Source of the DNA: Ganoderma boninense
Lineage: Eukaryota > Basidiomycota > Agaricomycetes > Polyporales > Polyporaceae
DNA length: 64,000 nucleotides
Direction: 5' to 3'
NCBI GenBank assembly: GCA_002900995.3
Contig: CM035315.1
Span: 224,409 to 288,408, forward strand
Position 1 is the stretch's first letter. Each line of letters opens with the position of its first letter. The notes beneath the pieces were generated by a model that was given only the letters and a program-made list of their open reading frames with translations, was not told the origin of the DNA and did no database searches. The translations under genes were made by a program, and so were the position numbers. This document shows positions 11,880 through 23,333 of this stretch, in pieces.

Positions 11880-14055
11880 TCAAACGAATGCGCGCCTCAT
11901 CATTTCCTCCTCAGGCCCTTCAAGCTGAAGTTGACGTCGCTGCGGCCCCCACACAGTAGGCCAGTCACGGTGAACAGAAGCCGGCAAGTCGTACCTCTCC
12001 GGTAGCCTCGCCAACCAATCCGCCTCCCAAAGCCCACCCGAGGCCTCCCTGTCCCCTTCCATCACCACGAGCTCCTCAAGCTCCGCCCCGAGAGCCCGCA
12101 GGCGCGCGACGTCGTCCGAGGACGCGGGGGGGGCATAGCAGAGCGTGACGACCAGGCGGCGGACAGGTATGCCGAGTGCAGTGCGAGCCGCGAGCACCCT
12201 TTCGAGCGCCGGGATCTCGTCGCGCGACTCCACGGCGGCCCACAACGTCTCCAACGCAGGAAACTTGGGCACCATGTCATCTCCACTACTAAGCTCAGAT
12301 TCGCTCGTCGACGGAGGCTGATCGGCTGCGGCTGCGGCTGGACGAGGAGCGCGAGCCCCGAATTGAGCGAAGGCCGCGTTCGGCTGGGCCACTTTGCGTC
12401 AGTCACGCGGATGACGGAGAGCACCTTGACGTTCGGGAAGACCGCGGCGATGGAGAGCGACTCGGTGTTGAGCCCCGCGACCCCGGGGTCGCTGCTGTAG
12501 TGGACTCGAAGCTCTGTCGCGGTGGCGAGGAGCTGGGGAAAATTGCGGAAGAGGTCTTCACAGCCTGAGGGCAAGGGGCTGGGGCGCCAGCCGGCTGTGC
12601 GCCGTGCTCTGAGAGAGTACGCCGAGCGTGGGAGCGAGGGAGCGGGGACCTGGATGCGGAGCGAGCCGTGGCCGGGGCGGAATACAAGCTGCAGCATGGT
12701 GAAGGACCCCAGCTGGAGCAGGGCGTGCGAGACCGCGTCTTTTCCTGGGACGTGGCGGACGACGCTGGCGAGGATGGAGGCGGCGTTGCCATTCGGTGCG
12801 TTTTGACTCTTGATCGGCGCGGAGAGGAACATATGGCAGGTGGAAGGGATGGAGATGCGCGCGAGGAGGAGCTCAGTGGGGTGCGTGGGGTTTGGGGAAG
12901 GGACCTCGAGCGTATACGTGAAGGCGAGGTACTGCAGGCGGGGAAAGGGGATAGGGGGGGAATTATCCCACATGGTCCGCTCTGAATAGGGCATGTCAAG
13001 GACGTAAAGCTCCTCCAGCTTAGGGCTTCCGGCTAGTAATTTGATAAGGTCTTCGATGCCCCAGCAGAGACTCGTGCTCTGCCTTCCGACAAAGCCTATC
13101 TTCAGCAGAGTCAGCGCGGGGAAGGCGTTTTCCGGAAGGAACTGGAGGTCGTTGACACAGAGAGAGCGCAGCCTGGTACCGCCATTTGAGAAGAACATTC
13201 GGCGTCCTGGGGGATATGGTATGCCAATCGGCTGCTGGAATAGAATTGTCTGCGAAATCGTGCAGTGCTCAAGGGCGTTGGCGTCAAAGGATTTCAAGAA
13301 CTGTGGTAAATCTTCAATCGAGCATGCATCCCAAGCATGCAGTTCCCGAATCCTGGGTGAATTCGTTACCATGAATTCGGCCATCTTCTTGGTGCTGTCG
13401 TTTGAACGCGTACGAGGGTTGAAATGCACATTCAAGTCGGCCGAGGCGTCGTCCTGCAGGTAAATGCTCCGCCCGAAGCAGTAGCCACGCTCGTATGAAT
13501 GAGGCATGGTGACGACATAGTTCCACAGCGTTGGTGTTCCTAGGGCAAGCTCGCGCCAGTAGCGGCAGACCTTCGGAAGCTTGTGCAGATCGTCCACGCG
13601 GGGCTCCTGGAACGGCCAGTAGGGAAGCTGAGACCCTGGCGAGCACTTTCCTCGAGAAAGGGCGAAGACGGTCGTTAGGAGCTCTGGAGGCATACGGTTG
13701 ATCGGAGCAGCAGCGTTCAATAGCCCTCCTACGATAGTCAGCCCACATCCGAACGCAGCGTAGAGAGATCTGAGCTAGGATCGAATAGTAACGGTCAGGG
13801 AGAGCGGGAGTCTGGAGTCGAGTGGCACAATGCTTACCAGGTCAGAAGATCTATGGCACGAATATGTCGTCCATATCAACACCGCCACATAATGCAGTTA
13901 CAAACCAGTACTCACTTCGCATCCCGTGGTGGTGGACCAACCAGAGCCTGGACTTGATCGACGATTTGGGCAGTGAGATGTTGCAACGCTTCGATGCTCA
14001 TGTCCCGACATGGAGCGGCGAGGAACGGTCGTGGCGACTCCTGGGAGAAGAGCAT
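11880..14055 (-). CDS. F-box protein with LRR-like body, module B, frameshifted
   Basis: Exon 1 is 14055..13916 (MLFSQESPRP) and exon 2 is 13769..11880. The F-box core is INRMPPELLTTVFALSR, followed by VCRYWRELALGTPTLWN. The body aligns with the module A gene through GRSIYLQDDAS and NSPRIRELHAWD to NVKVLSVIRV. The tail has GIPVRRLVVTLCYAPP, WLARLPERYDLP and HRDWPTVWG. The reading frame changes at about 12320-12341, inside a short GCAGCC-type repeat, so a single uninterrupted protein of about 675 residues needs one indel. This may be a real mutation or a sequencing error. Expected role as for the paralogue: SCF substrate adaptor. The 146-nt first intron is long for this genome. Confidence 0.7.
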
Positions 14056-14706
14056 CTATCGTCGCCAGTGAAATAAAATTACGAACCGAGGAGAGGATGA
14101 GGGTGGCGGTATGAAGAAGACGAGGCGACTGCTCTGAGAACAACGAAAGCCACTCTGGGGTGGCGTGGTTGAGGAACCGTGGGAATTCTGTACCCACCCG
14201 CCTTGGCCGGCCAGCTTCGTTGTCGCAGCCCTTACCCTCTTACACTGAACTCCTCTGTCTTCAGTGATTTTTAGAACATCTGATACACTCGGATTCAATA
14301 TTCCGATGATACATAGATGATACGTTACTGAATAACAGCTGTTGAAGTCTGCCCTACAATGCAGAAAAACTTCCAAGTTGACTTTCCCAAGTCGAAATTT
14401 GTTCTCAAGAACCAACATCGCTACGTCCGTAATGGTGCGTGAAAGACATACCGTCTTCAGAATTCTTGATTTTATAGTCTATCGAATCATATAGAATGCC
14501 CTCGAGCTGGAATTCCGGATTGCCGTTTCGGTTCCATGGGAAGCGAGCCATGCATGACCAGTGCGTCTCTGGATTGACGTAAACGACTCTCTTCGCCCCC
14601 ACCACAACCATCTATCCGCCATCGGTCTTCACTATGAACGACGGTATGTCTCGTTAGCTTTGCGTCCCATAACGAATAATTTCACTTATTCGAGTCATCC
14701 ACAGTC
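14056..14706. promoter_or_regulatory. Divergent intergenic region of module B
   Basis: Counterpart of 6118-6781, lying between outward-facing F-box and F-box-like genes. The sequences of the two regions have largely diverged. No specific site can be named. Confidence 0.3.
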
Positions 14707-16509
14707 ATCGTGCCGATCGAGCCCATCCTTAACATGGACATCATGCTAGCCATCTTATCCGTCTCCCCGCCGATAACTGCGACATCGATCATGGCAACTT
14801 GTCACTTTCTCTACCACGAAGGGGCAAAGGTCATCCTCCCGCGGCCCGTCGACCTCCATGGATCAGAACAGACGATTCTTTCGCTGTTGCGCTTCATGCT
14901 GGCCGAAGGCTTCACGCGATGCTCCTACGTGCGCAACCTCACTATCTCCAACTACCGATTTTCCGATCTTGCTGCTCAACGGCTAGTGGATCTTGTTACC
15001 CGAATGTCCAACCTGGTTGGCCTCCGTCTCGTGGGAGTAGAACCGTGTTGAATGCGTTTCCCTACCTCATCCCCGCATTTGCCTCCCTTCGATCTGTCAA
15101 GGCGTTACTGTGTACCAGGTCGGACCCAGCTCCTGTGAGCTGATTAGGACGCTCCAGTCTGAGCTAGTCGTCGCAGGCATCTTTTTCGATCCAACGCATG
15201 GCTTTCAAAGTCACCCGAGCGCCGTATTCAGCCATCCAGTGCACCTTTTACAGAGATCCGCCTCCACCCTCCGCGAAGTCAAGTGCACATTCTGGTCTCA
15301 AGCCCACGCGAATATGGGAACTCTCATGTCTTTCCCTGGAATCATCTTTCCAAATGTTCGCTATCTCGCTCTGCACTGCAACGGAGTTGTACCTTGCCTT
15401 CCTCCTTACATCCAGGCATTCCCGAACCTGGCCTATTTCAAAATAGAAGGCAGCTGCTTTCTTCACAAATATGATTCGCCGCCTTTACTTCAAAACCAGG
15501 GCCAAGTGAACATGGCGCTTTCCGGTCTCACCAGAGAGCCGTGGAAGCACTTGCAGGCGTTTACTGGGACCGATCGCGACCTCTGGGCTCTTCGCCTTAC
15601 CTTGCCTATACCTCGACTTTACCTTGCGACCAACTCAAATCTGAGCGCCAAGCTGAGACTGGCGGAAGTGCTCGCGTCCGCAAGACCAATCCATGTCACA
15701 ATCGGCTTCGAAAACCAGCCGTTCTCCGGAGGCGTCAAAGACGACTTCCTAGCCGCGCTGCGCAGCGACGGTGCATTGGGCTTGCGCTCCGTGGAATTCA
15801 CCATCGAACTCATGGCGGCGGACGTGGACGGCAGCTTTGATGTTGGTCAGTTTTGGGTGAGTCTTTTGCGAGTCTCTACTACCTTGCGGCGCGCGTAGCA
15901 TGAACAGAGCAACTCACCTTGAACTTCCTTTAGACAAGCCTTGTAACCATCTTTTCACGCTGGCGATTGTGCGACCTCAACATCATCATTCGTGATATCA
16001 GTGTTCCTGAACCCCCGTCGACTGCAAACGCGGCCTCGGGCCCTCCCCTCATCAGAGGCGACCTGCACGCCATTTCGTCCGGGGGCGTGTCCACCATGTC
16101 CGACGCCTCCATCGAGCCAGGAAGGAGCTTCTTCCCTTCGCAGAACGAGTATCGCACGTCGGCGTCCACGCTTGCGGAGCGCACCCTCGAGGACTTCGAC
16201 GTCTGTGCATCCGTCAACCGCGTAGCAGCGTCCGTTCCCACCCTCAAAAACGCGGTGGTTTCGGTCGGGCGGCCGAGCCGGTTGGGCGGTGGGGTGAGAA
16301 CGGCGCGTTTGTGCAAGTCTGCGACGCACGCGAACGACACCAGTGGGGAGGATGTCGATGTGCTCTACGAGGAGGTTGGGGAGAGCCTGGAGCGCCTGCT
16401 GCAGCGGAGTGGCAAGGTGGGGTGGGCGGGGTTTTCGCGGGTTTGGTCCCGGGTTGTTGGAGAGTGGAGCAGCTGGGAGAACTGTCAGCGTCAGTTGCTG
16501 GGGTTTTAG
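14707..16509 (+). pseudogene. Decayed F-box-like paralogue, module B
   Basis: It aligns along its length with the gene at 6782-8649: LAILSVSPPITATSIMATC, FLYHEGAKVIL, CSYVRNLTISN, LLQRSASTLREVKC, LAEVLASARPIH, and TLAERTLEDFDV in the last exon (15934..16509). The intron is 15857..15933. The codon aligned with the module A start is ATC at 14707; the first in-frame ATG is 14734. Two indels break the frame: a gain of two bases near 15036-15055 and a loss of one near 15095-15115, relative to module A. The net effect is not restored. It is most simply a pseudogene, unless both indels are sequence errors and the downstream ATG is used. Confidence 0.65.
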
Positions 16510-17227
16510 TCGTAGTTTAGAGAGATGTATTCCTAGGTCAGTTCGGCGTTCAGGAGAGCCCCTGCCATAGCTATCCTTTGTACACACGCGGTCCGGAAAG
16601 ATTGAAACTAGGCTCGGGAAGCGCGGTTGGACAGAGCGAGGACAGAGCGAGGACTTGAAATCTCCTGACACGACGGAACGAAAGTCACTGGCATCTCATA
16701 ATATCTGCGGCACAGGATGCTTTCAATACTATTCAGCGTTGGTACTGAAATGTTGGGTCTATGAACTTGTCATCTGCAAGACAATCCTATCGCGCATTCG
16801 AGTCTTAGCCACACGTCGCCGGAAAATGACCCGGCATATTTCTCGGAGAAGAGCATACCATTTGCCACTAGTGGGCAGAGGTACAGAGCAAGTAGAGGGT
16901 TGGTAGTGACCGGGGATACTACTTACTATACGTTCGGACCGAACCACTGAAACCGAAGATAGTTCCCATCTGAGGACGAGAGCTGAGCTAGATATCTGGG
17001 CATGAGGCAGTAGAGCGGGAGCGCTGACTCTTTTGTGGCTTCAATACTGAATGGTTTCCAAGCATGCAATGCATTACAAGTTAGTAGAATTTAGTGGTTC
17101 ACATCGGAGCCGTTTACATAACGACGATGTGCCTCGGGAAATTACCCTTCGCTCTTGAATTGTAGATAAATTGCTTCAATGGCCGTGCAGCCCTCCGCGG
17201 CACCAATACAAGCACTCCCCAACGGTG
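16510..17227. other. Intergenic, nothing recognised
   Basis: About 700 nt between the end of the accessory module block and the convergent 3' end of the first DUF1996-WSC gene. No recognisable gene or repeat was found. Confidence 0.4.
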
Positions 17228-20057
17228 CTATGCTGGGTGAACTCCTCTCGGCCTGTACGCCCGCCTCCGAGTCGCTGCCCCCGCATCCCCATTCCCAGTC
17301 GCGCTCGTCGTCTGGAACGCGGACAGCGCCCCAGGCCCTCCACACAGCGTCGTCGCGTCCCCACTGCACGCCATGTCGCACGCGGCGTCCGGCAGGACCG
17401 CCCCACCCCCGTTCACGAACGCGCTCCCGCAGTAGCACTCGCGCGCGTACTCGACACCCGCGATTGGATGCCCGAGCGCGGCGCAATGCGCGATGCACTC
17501 CGCGATGGTCATGTTGTCGCTCGTGAACGCGTCGACGTCCAGCGTGCGCCCCGAGACGTCGTCTTGCCGGCATCCGAGCGCGGACCACCCTTGGGGTAGG
17601 GGTACGTTGGCGTTCGATGGGGGGCTAGCGTTGGCGCTAGCGGAGGGTGCGAGGGCGGCTGTGGAGAGAGAGGTGATGATAGCTGAGACGGAGGCTGACG
17701 CAATGATGGAGGCTATGAGCGAGGCGGAGGCCGACGCCGTGGCACCAGAGGACAAGACTGAGGACGGAAGCGCGATGGTGGCATTGGACTGGAATGCAGT
17801 CAACGCCCAGCTGCCGCCGCAGGTGGTCGTGCTGTCTCCGGCACAGTCCATGCTACAAGTCGACGGGTCGAGCGCGACGCCCGCCCCGTTTTCGAAGGAG
17901 TGACCGCCTAAATGGAAGGGTAATTAGTGGGATGTTTCTGTCAGCGGTGAGGGGAACGACCTACAGTAACACTCGCTGCCGTATTCAATGCCAGCCATCG
18001 AATATCCTCGCGCGGCACAAGCCGATATGCAGGAGTCATAGGTCATCTCATCGTTCGTGACGGTGAATCCGGTGAGCGCGCGCGCCGAGTTATCGGACAC
18101 GCAGCCAACAGAGGACCATCCTGCCGGAAGGACAGCGTCGCTGGGTGGCGGAGGGAGGTCGGAGGCCACAAGGAGGGTCAAGCGCATGGGACCGCCACAG
18201 ATTTCGTTCGCTGGACATTGAACGTCAGCACAACCGTTCACGAAGCTTGATAGGAACGCCGAAATGAAAGACGCACTGTTCCCAGCACAGCGGTTAGCGC
18301 ACTCATTCCACAGCACCGTCGTGTTCGACGCGCCATTGCGGAGCTCGTTGTCGCAATAGCACTCGTCCGAGAACTCGACGCCCGCGAGCGCGAAGCCCTT
18401 CTCCTGGCAGAACGCGGCGCACGACGCGCGCGTCATGTTCGCGCTCGTCGTCGACGCGCCAGTCAGCGCACGGCCGTCAGCGCCTTCAGCGATACACCCG
18501 ATCTCGCTCCAGTTGGTGGGAAGCGGGGTCTGCACAGGCACGAGCTCCACGACCGGAAGGCCCGAGCACGTTGGGCGCGCCCCGGTCCCGTTCCACAGCG
18601 GGTTGCAGCCAGGGAGCGCCGCGATCGGCGCAGAGAAGCCCGTGTCCTCGTCGACGACAGCCGTCTCCAGAACGCAGGCATCCGCAGTCGCCTGATCGAT
18701 GGCGGCAGCAAGGGGGGGACAGTCCAGGACGTTGCCCTGCGCCTGCGTGCACGTGTCGATCGCATCCTGGAGCAGGTCGACGTCCCACCCGTTCGTGAAG
18801 TCGCCGTGGTGGCCGTAGCCCGTCGTGTCCCCGTTCGCGAGGACCCACGTGCCGGCGCCCCAGTAGTCGAACTGGTCCACGGACACGACCATCTCGTAGA
18901 AGAGCGAGACGAGGTGGACAGGGTGCGTGTCCGGGCAGTCCCCAGTATTGTACGCCTGGAGCGGGTACGCCATGTGCGACTTGTGGTCAGGGGAGTCGAG
19001 GTTGACGCCGTCCCAGCAGGAGGGGAAGAACACCTGCGCGCGCATGCCGTACTGGCAGTTGTGGTCGAAGAAGTTGGGGCGTTCGGCCCAGTCGGGGTCC
19101 GTCGCTTGCGCTGCGTCGGCACCTGCATGCGCGCGTGAGTGCACGTTCTGAGGGTCTCCAAGGCGCGGGGAGTGGATGGGGGCTTACCGAGGCAGACGAA
19201 GCTCACGGCCTGTTGAGCGAAGTCAGATGAGTTGTACGAACGCCTATTCGTGTCGCCGGCCAGCATCTAAGATTGGACGTGTCAGACACGGTACCGAGGC
19301 GCGAAGAAGCTCTATGTGCTCACACGGAGGCCAGGGGGGAAGGCCTTGATCGATTCGTTCTTAGGACCTGGTCGCATGAGGTAGTAAATGTTGAAGTACG
19401 TCGCTAGACGTGGAAACATCAGTCTCGCGTCATACCCAACGCATACCTAACGAACTGGACCACCGGACACATCAACCACTTATGATCACCGGTACCATGA
19501 GAGATGCATCCTCGTGCATAGCGGTCAGACAAGGTACCGCAATCCTTATTCATCGGGGCTTCTATCTCTCGATGACGGTCGATCAAGACTCAACCGGGGT
19601 ACGAAAAGCAGGCAGATTGACGTGCGAAGGACTGGCAAAATGACGTACGGATTTGTGTAAACAAGCCGCTCTCCTGATCTTGGTGATACAGTTGTGGCTA
19701 TCAAGAAGTCAGCGTTGGGCCTTGAACGGGACGCGCGAGCCACCTACCGCCCAGTAGTTGCTCTTGTCAGGCTGAACGGGGATCGTCGAGCAGTTGCTCT
19801 GCACGAGGTCGTCTGGGTCGTAAACGCTCTTGAAGCGGCTCCCTCCCACGACGGTATGGACGTGAGGACCGATCTGACGAATGACCCATTAGAACTTCGA
19901 GATCCGTGCGGAAGGAGATAAGGATGGTACTCGCCTCATTGGGCATGACGATGGGGTCAAGACGAGTCGTGACTATGGGCCTGCTGCTACCAAAAATCCA
20001 GTGTTCAGCATTGACCATTGAGGCCAACGCGATGAACGACCATAGACAGGTGCGCAT
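17228..20057 (-). CDS. DUF1996 protein with three WSC domains
   Basis: Eight exons: 20057..19935, 19873..19748, 19697..19649, 19403..19324, 19266..19188, 19122..18277, 18210..17965 and 17907..17228, giving 742 residues. A signal peptide (MRTCLWSFIALASMVNA) precedes EHWIFGSSRPIVTTRLDPIV. The DUF1996 core includes HVHTVVGGSRF, NIYYLMRPGP, FFPSCWDG and HKSHMAYP. Three WSC modules follow, starting near NWSEIGC, GWSSVGC and GWSALGC, each with the conserved ECYC block. The protein should be secreted or wall-associated; WSC domains bind glycans in known proteins, and the DUF1996 activity is not established. The first five exon lengths equal those of the paralogue at 25359. The first intron uses a GC donor (gag|gcgagt). 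Confidence 0.9.
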
Positions 20058-21632
20058 GGTGGAGGGTGGAAAGGATGAGGACCTGCACCGTGAGACGAAG
20101 GTGAGGATGGAGAACTTCTGCACAAGGACGGTCGGTTTATAAACTCGCAGCAGCGCTGAGCAGGATGGTTTGGGACGCCGTGCATGCCATACAGCGGCCA
20201 CCTGGAACACGCACAACGTCGCAAGTGACTAATGTTTTGGGACGGAGCATGCAGAAGAAAGGTTAACAAAGCTTTTATAAGCTTTCATCGACGGGCGAAA
20301 CAGCGTGATTGACAGACCCGTGAAAGCCTCTGTACGAAGGTTGTGCACTATAAGGCATGTCCCCAGGGCAATTCGCACCCGAACGTCGAAGCCGATGATA
20401 CTGTACTCATCTAGAGGCAAAATTTAGATCGAGGGAGTCCTTATCAAGGGGATCAACGTGGCTTGCTGACCGCCGGGGTCAAGACGGGGACTGAAAAACG
20501 CGATTATGAGTATAGTGTTGTCTGTTAGCACTGTACGAGAACGTACGAGAACGACCAGGACCGCTCAGTACCTGAAGATCGTGCCCTCTACCCGCAGTCG
20601 ACACGATGATCGATGTGGCATAGCGCGCACGACATGAAGCACAAGGATGAGCGACGCGACTAGAGTGAGGGCGAGGCGACGAGCAAGCAACGCTATCCGA
20701 GAACACCGACGTTGGCAAGAACGGAATACAGCAGGCAAGAAATGCTGGCATGACATTAGAACTGGTTGCAGGCGTATCTGAGCACCCCCAGGAGCGCGGA
20801 ATGTTTGCCGACATAAATATGCAGGCCTATAGCAGTGTCCCTCGCTGTCAGAGACGTGAGTAGACAGACTCCAGAGATCCGTGCCGCTTACCTCATAAAC
20901 ATCATGCTTAATGTCACCAAACTCCGACAAGGAGCAGTATCGCCGCAGCTGAGAATTTTGTCCCTCCTGGGAAACCTTCTTCACCATGCAGGCGCAATGA
21001 TGGCTGAGTGGTTGGTCGTCCACCACCCTCCCGCCAAGCCAAACCCCAGTTCCTCAGTCACATAATGGTAGACGATGTGGGAGGCTCAGAGGCTGCATTA
21101 CTGGTACCAGAAGCGCTGTAATGGATCATCTATCCTAGATGCTTGAGGTCGGTCTCAGTCCAGAATATGGAACGGCGAGTTTCCCACTTACCAGTTCCAT
21201 TGCTATCTCAGGCGATCGAGCGGGACGTACATCTTACCTAGTTCGACAACCTCGAGAATATACGCAAGAGAGACTGCATGATTTATCGTGCATCGACAAG
21301 AGGAGGATGAGAGGGTATGTCTGGTCGTTTCCATGCCATGGCAGGTCATGGGCGAGATCAAGAGGCGAGCGGTGATGTGGCGTTCAATGCATAGAGAGAT
21401 TAGATAAGATGTTCCCGAGCGCCTCGGAGCAGATGCCGCTGCATGGCCCGCTCCACGCAGGACGCAGAGCAGAAAACATCTTTCTCTCATACCCTTGGGC
21501 ATCGATCTTCCTGATCACCGTCTCTGGCCTCTCCCTCCCTCATACGCCCTCCTCGCAAAACGGACACCCTAGAAGGCGTGTTGCTAGATCACCTCCGTTC
21601 ATAGACCGCATCAGCCCATTTGATTTGACGTC
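20058..21632. other. Intergenic, upstream of two divergent genes
   Basis: About 1.6 kb between the start of the first DUF1996-WSC gene and the start of the HAD phosphatase gene. Short frames on the minus strand around 20565-21026 have one plausible splice pair but yield only about 40 residues without a known motif. No gene is claimed. Confidence 0.4.
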
Positions 21633-23333
21633 ATGGCCACCACCGAAGACCCCGCACCCAAGAGCACCCTCCCATACCCGCCGCTGCACACAGACAAGAA
21701 ATTCGTCGTGCTATCAGACTGGTCGGTCCGTCTCTTTGCATCCTCGTCATCCCCCCGTCCCCATCCCCATCACCGCGAGACCCGACCTCGACCGTTGACA
21801 CCTCGCTATCATCGTTGGATCACCTTCTCCATCCCTCGCAGTTGATCTGCTTCGCATCTTTGTCGTGGTCTGTCCGCGCGTGCTAACAACATCTCTCTGA
21901 CCGCAGGGACGGGACGATTACCACGCGTGATTCGAATGACTGTAAGTCTCGTTATCTCGCGAACTCCTCCTCGGCTGTACCTGTCGTCCATCGGGGTCGG
22001 GCATGTTAATGTTTGCTGCGACGCGGAAGCATTACGGTACCGGGAACACACTCAGAATGGTGTCTCATCCAGACTCTTCGGGGTGATTGGCGATAGCCGT
22101 GTATTGCAACTGTTGGATATGAATTTTGACGACGGTGGAAAACGGCGAAGGACGATTATATTGTTGACTAACGCGAATTGTTGCAGACATGACAGACGAG
22201 CTTGGGTTACGGCCCGGAGAAACGCCGTCAGGGCAACCTGGACATTCCTTGCAGGGAAGGCTACTTTCCGGCAAGCATTGCTCCCCTGTCGAAACGTGGT
22301 GTGTGCGCTGAATCGGGTCCGGCGACTAGGGACGCGTTTCGGGAGATGCTAGAGAGTGTGTCCGGAAACGGGCACTCCTTTGAGTTCTGCAAGGAAGAAC
22401 TGAAGAAGAGTAAGCCGTCTATGCACGTACGAGCCCAGAAGGCGAATTTGACGGTATCCATCCCATCCCTTCGACAGACATTGTCCTCGATGCAGGCTTC
22501 AAGGACTTCTATCGATATTGCAAGGGACACGACGTCCCCATCGTCATCATCTCCAGGTACGCAGATGCGCCGCTGCGATCTTTCCCCCCTCCCCTCCCCA
22601 TCCAGCCAGCTGTATCTTCTCCGCGTGCCCGTCGTGTCTCCGTCGCGGCCCTGGAACTGATCGAGTGACGTAAACCGTCCACGCAGCGGGATGGCGCCAA
22701 TCATCCGTGCAGTCCTCTCCAACCTCATCGGCGAGGAGGACTCGAACACGATCGAGATCGTCTCGAACGAGGCGGACGTGCACGAAGACGGCACTTGGTC
22801 GATAAAATACCGCCATCCTACGAGGTGCGCCGCAGGCCAGCCTGCCGAGTCCTGCAACGTGCGCCGTCGGCTAACATCATGCACGCCGCAAATTGTTCAG
22901 CGGGTTCGGCCACGACAAGAGCCAAGCAATCCTCCCGTACCGCGCCCTCCCTGAGCCCCCGCTGATCTTCTTCTTCGGCGATGGCGTCTCCGGTGAGCAC
23001 ATCCCGCTTCGCTTCTCTCTTACCTCCCTCGCCATCCCTATCCGACCATCTCCGGCCCTTCCTGCGCCTCGCCTCCGCGCTCTAGTACTCGTCCCCGCTG
23101 ACTGAGCCGACGCGCCGTTGCGTTCTGCAGACATGTCCGCAGCGCGACACGCCGACGTGCTGTTCGTGAAGGAGAAGCCGGGTGGCGACAACGACCTCGC
23201 CGCGTACTGCGTCCGCGAGGGCATCCCGCACATCCTCTTCGCGGACTTCGGCCGCGCGCTCGCCGTCGTCGCCGCCATCGTCGAGGGCAGGACGTCCGCG
23301 AAGCAGGCCCTCGACAAGGGCCGCGCGGACTGA
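21633..23333 (+). CDS. HAD-superfamily phosphatase (PYP1/YNL010W-like), two frameshifts
   Basis: Exons are 21633..21721, 21907..21941, 22187..22270, 22330..22409, 22478..22556, 22687..22824, 22901..22992 and 23129..23333. Motif I is split by an intron: SDW then DGTITTRDSND. The phosphatase core continues with FREMLESV, DAGFKDFYRYC and VPIVIISSG (motif II Ser). Motif IV is FFFGDGVSDMSAA. The end is GREMISS-free and reads EGRTSAKQALDKG. The family removes phosphate from small metabolites; yeast PYP1 acts on polyol phosphates. The substrate here is inferred. Exon 3 needs two single-base deletions (about 22203-22209 and 22246-22248) to read MTDELGYGPEKRR then LAGKATFR; this also restores the correct splice phase. 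The third intron has a GC donor (ccg|gcaagc). Confidence 0.8.

Noticed and set aside
20565..21026. Small minus-strand gene upstream of the phosphatase
   Set aside because: One possible splice pair gives only about 40 residues without a recognisable motif or relative.
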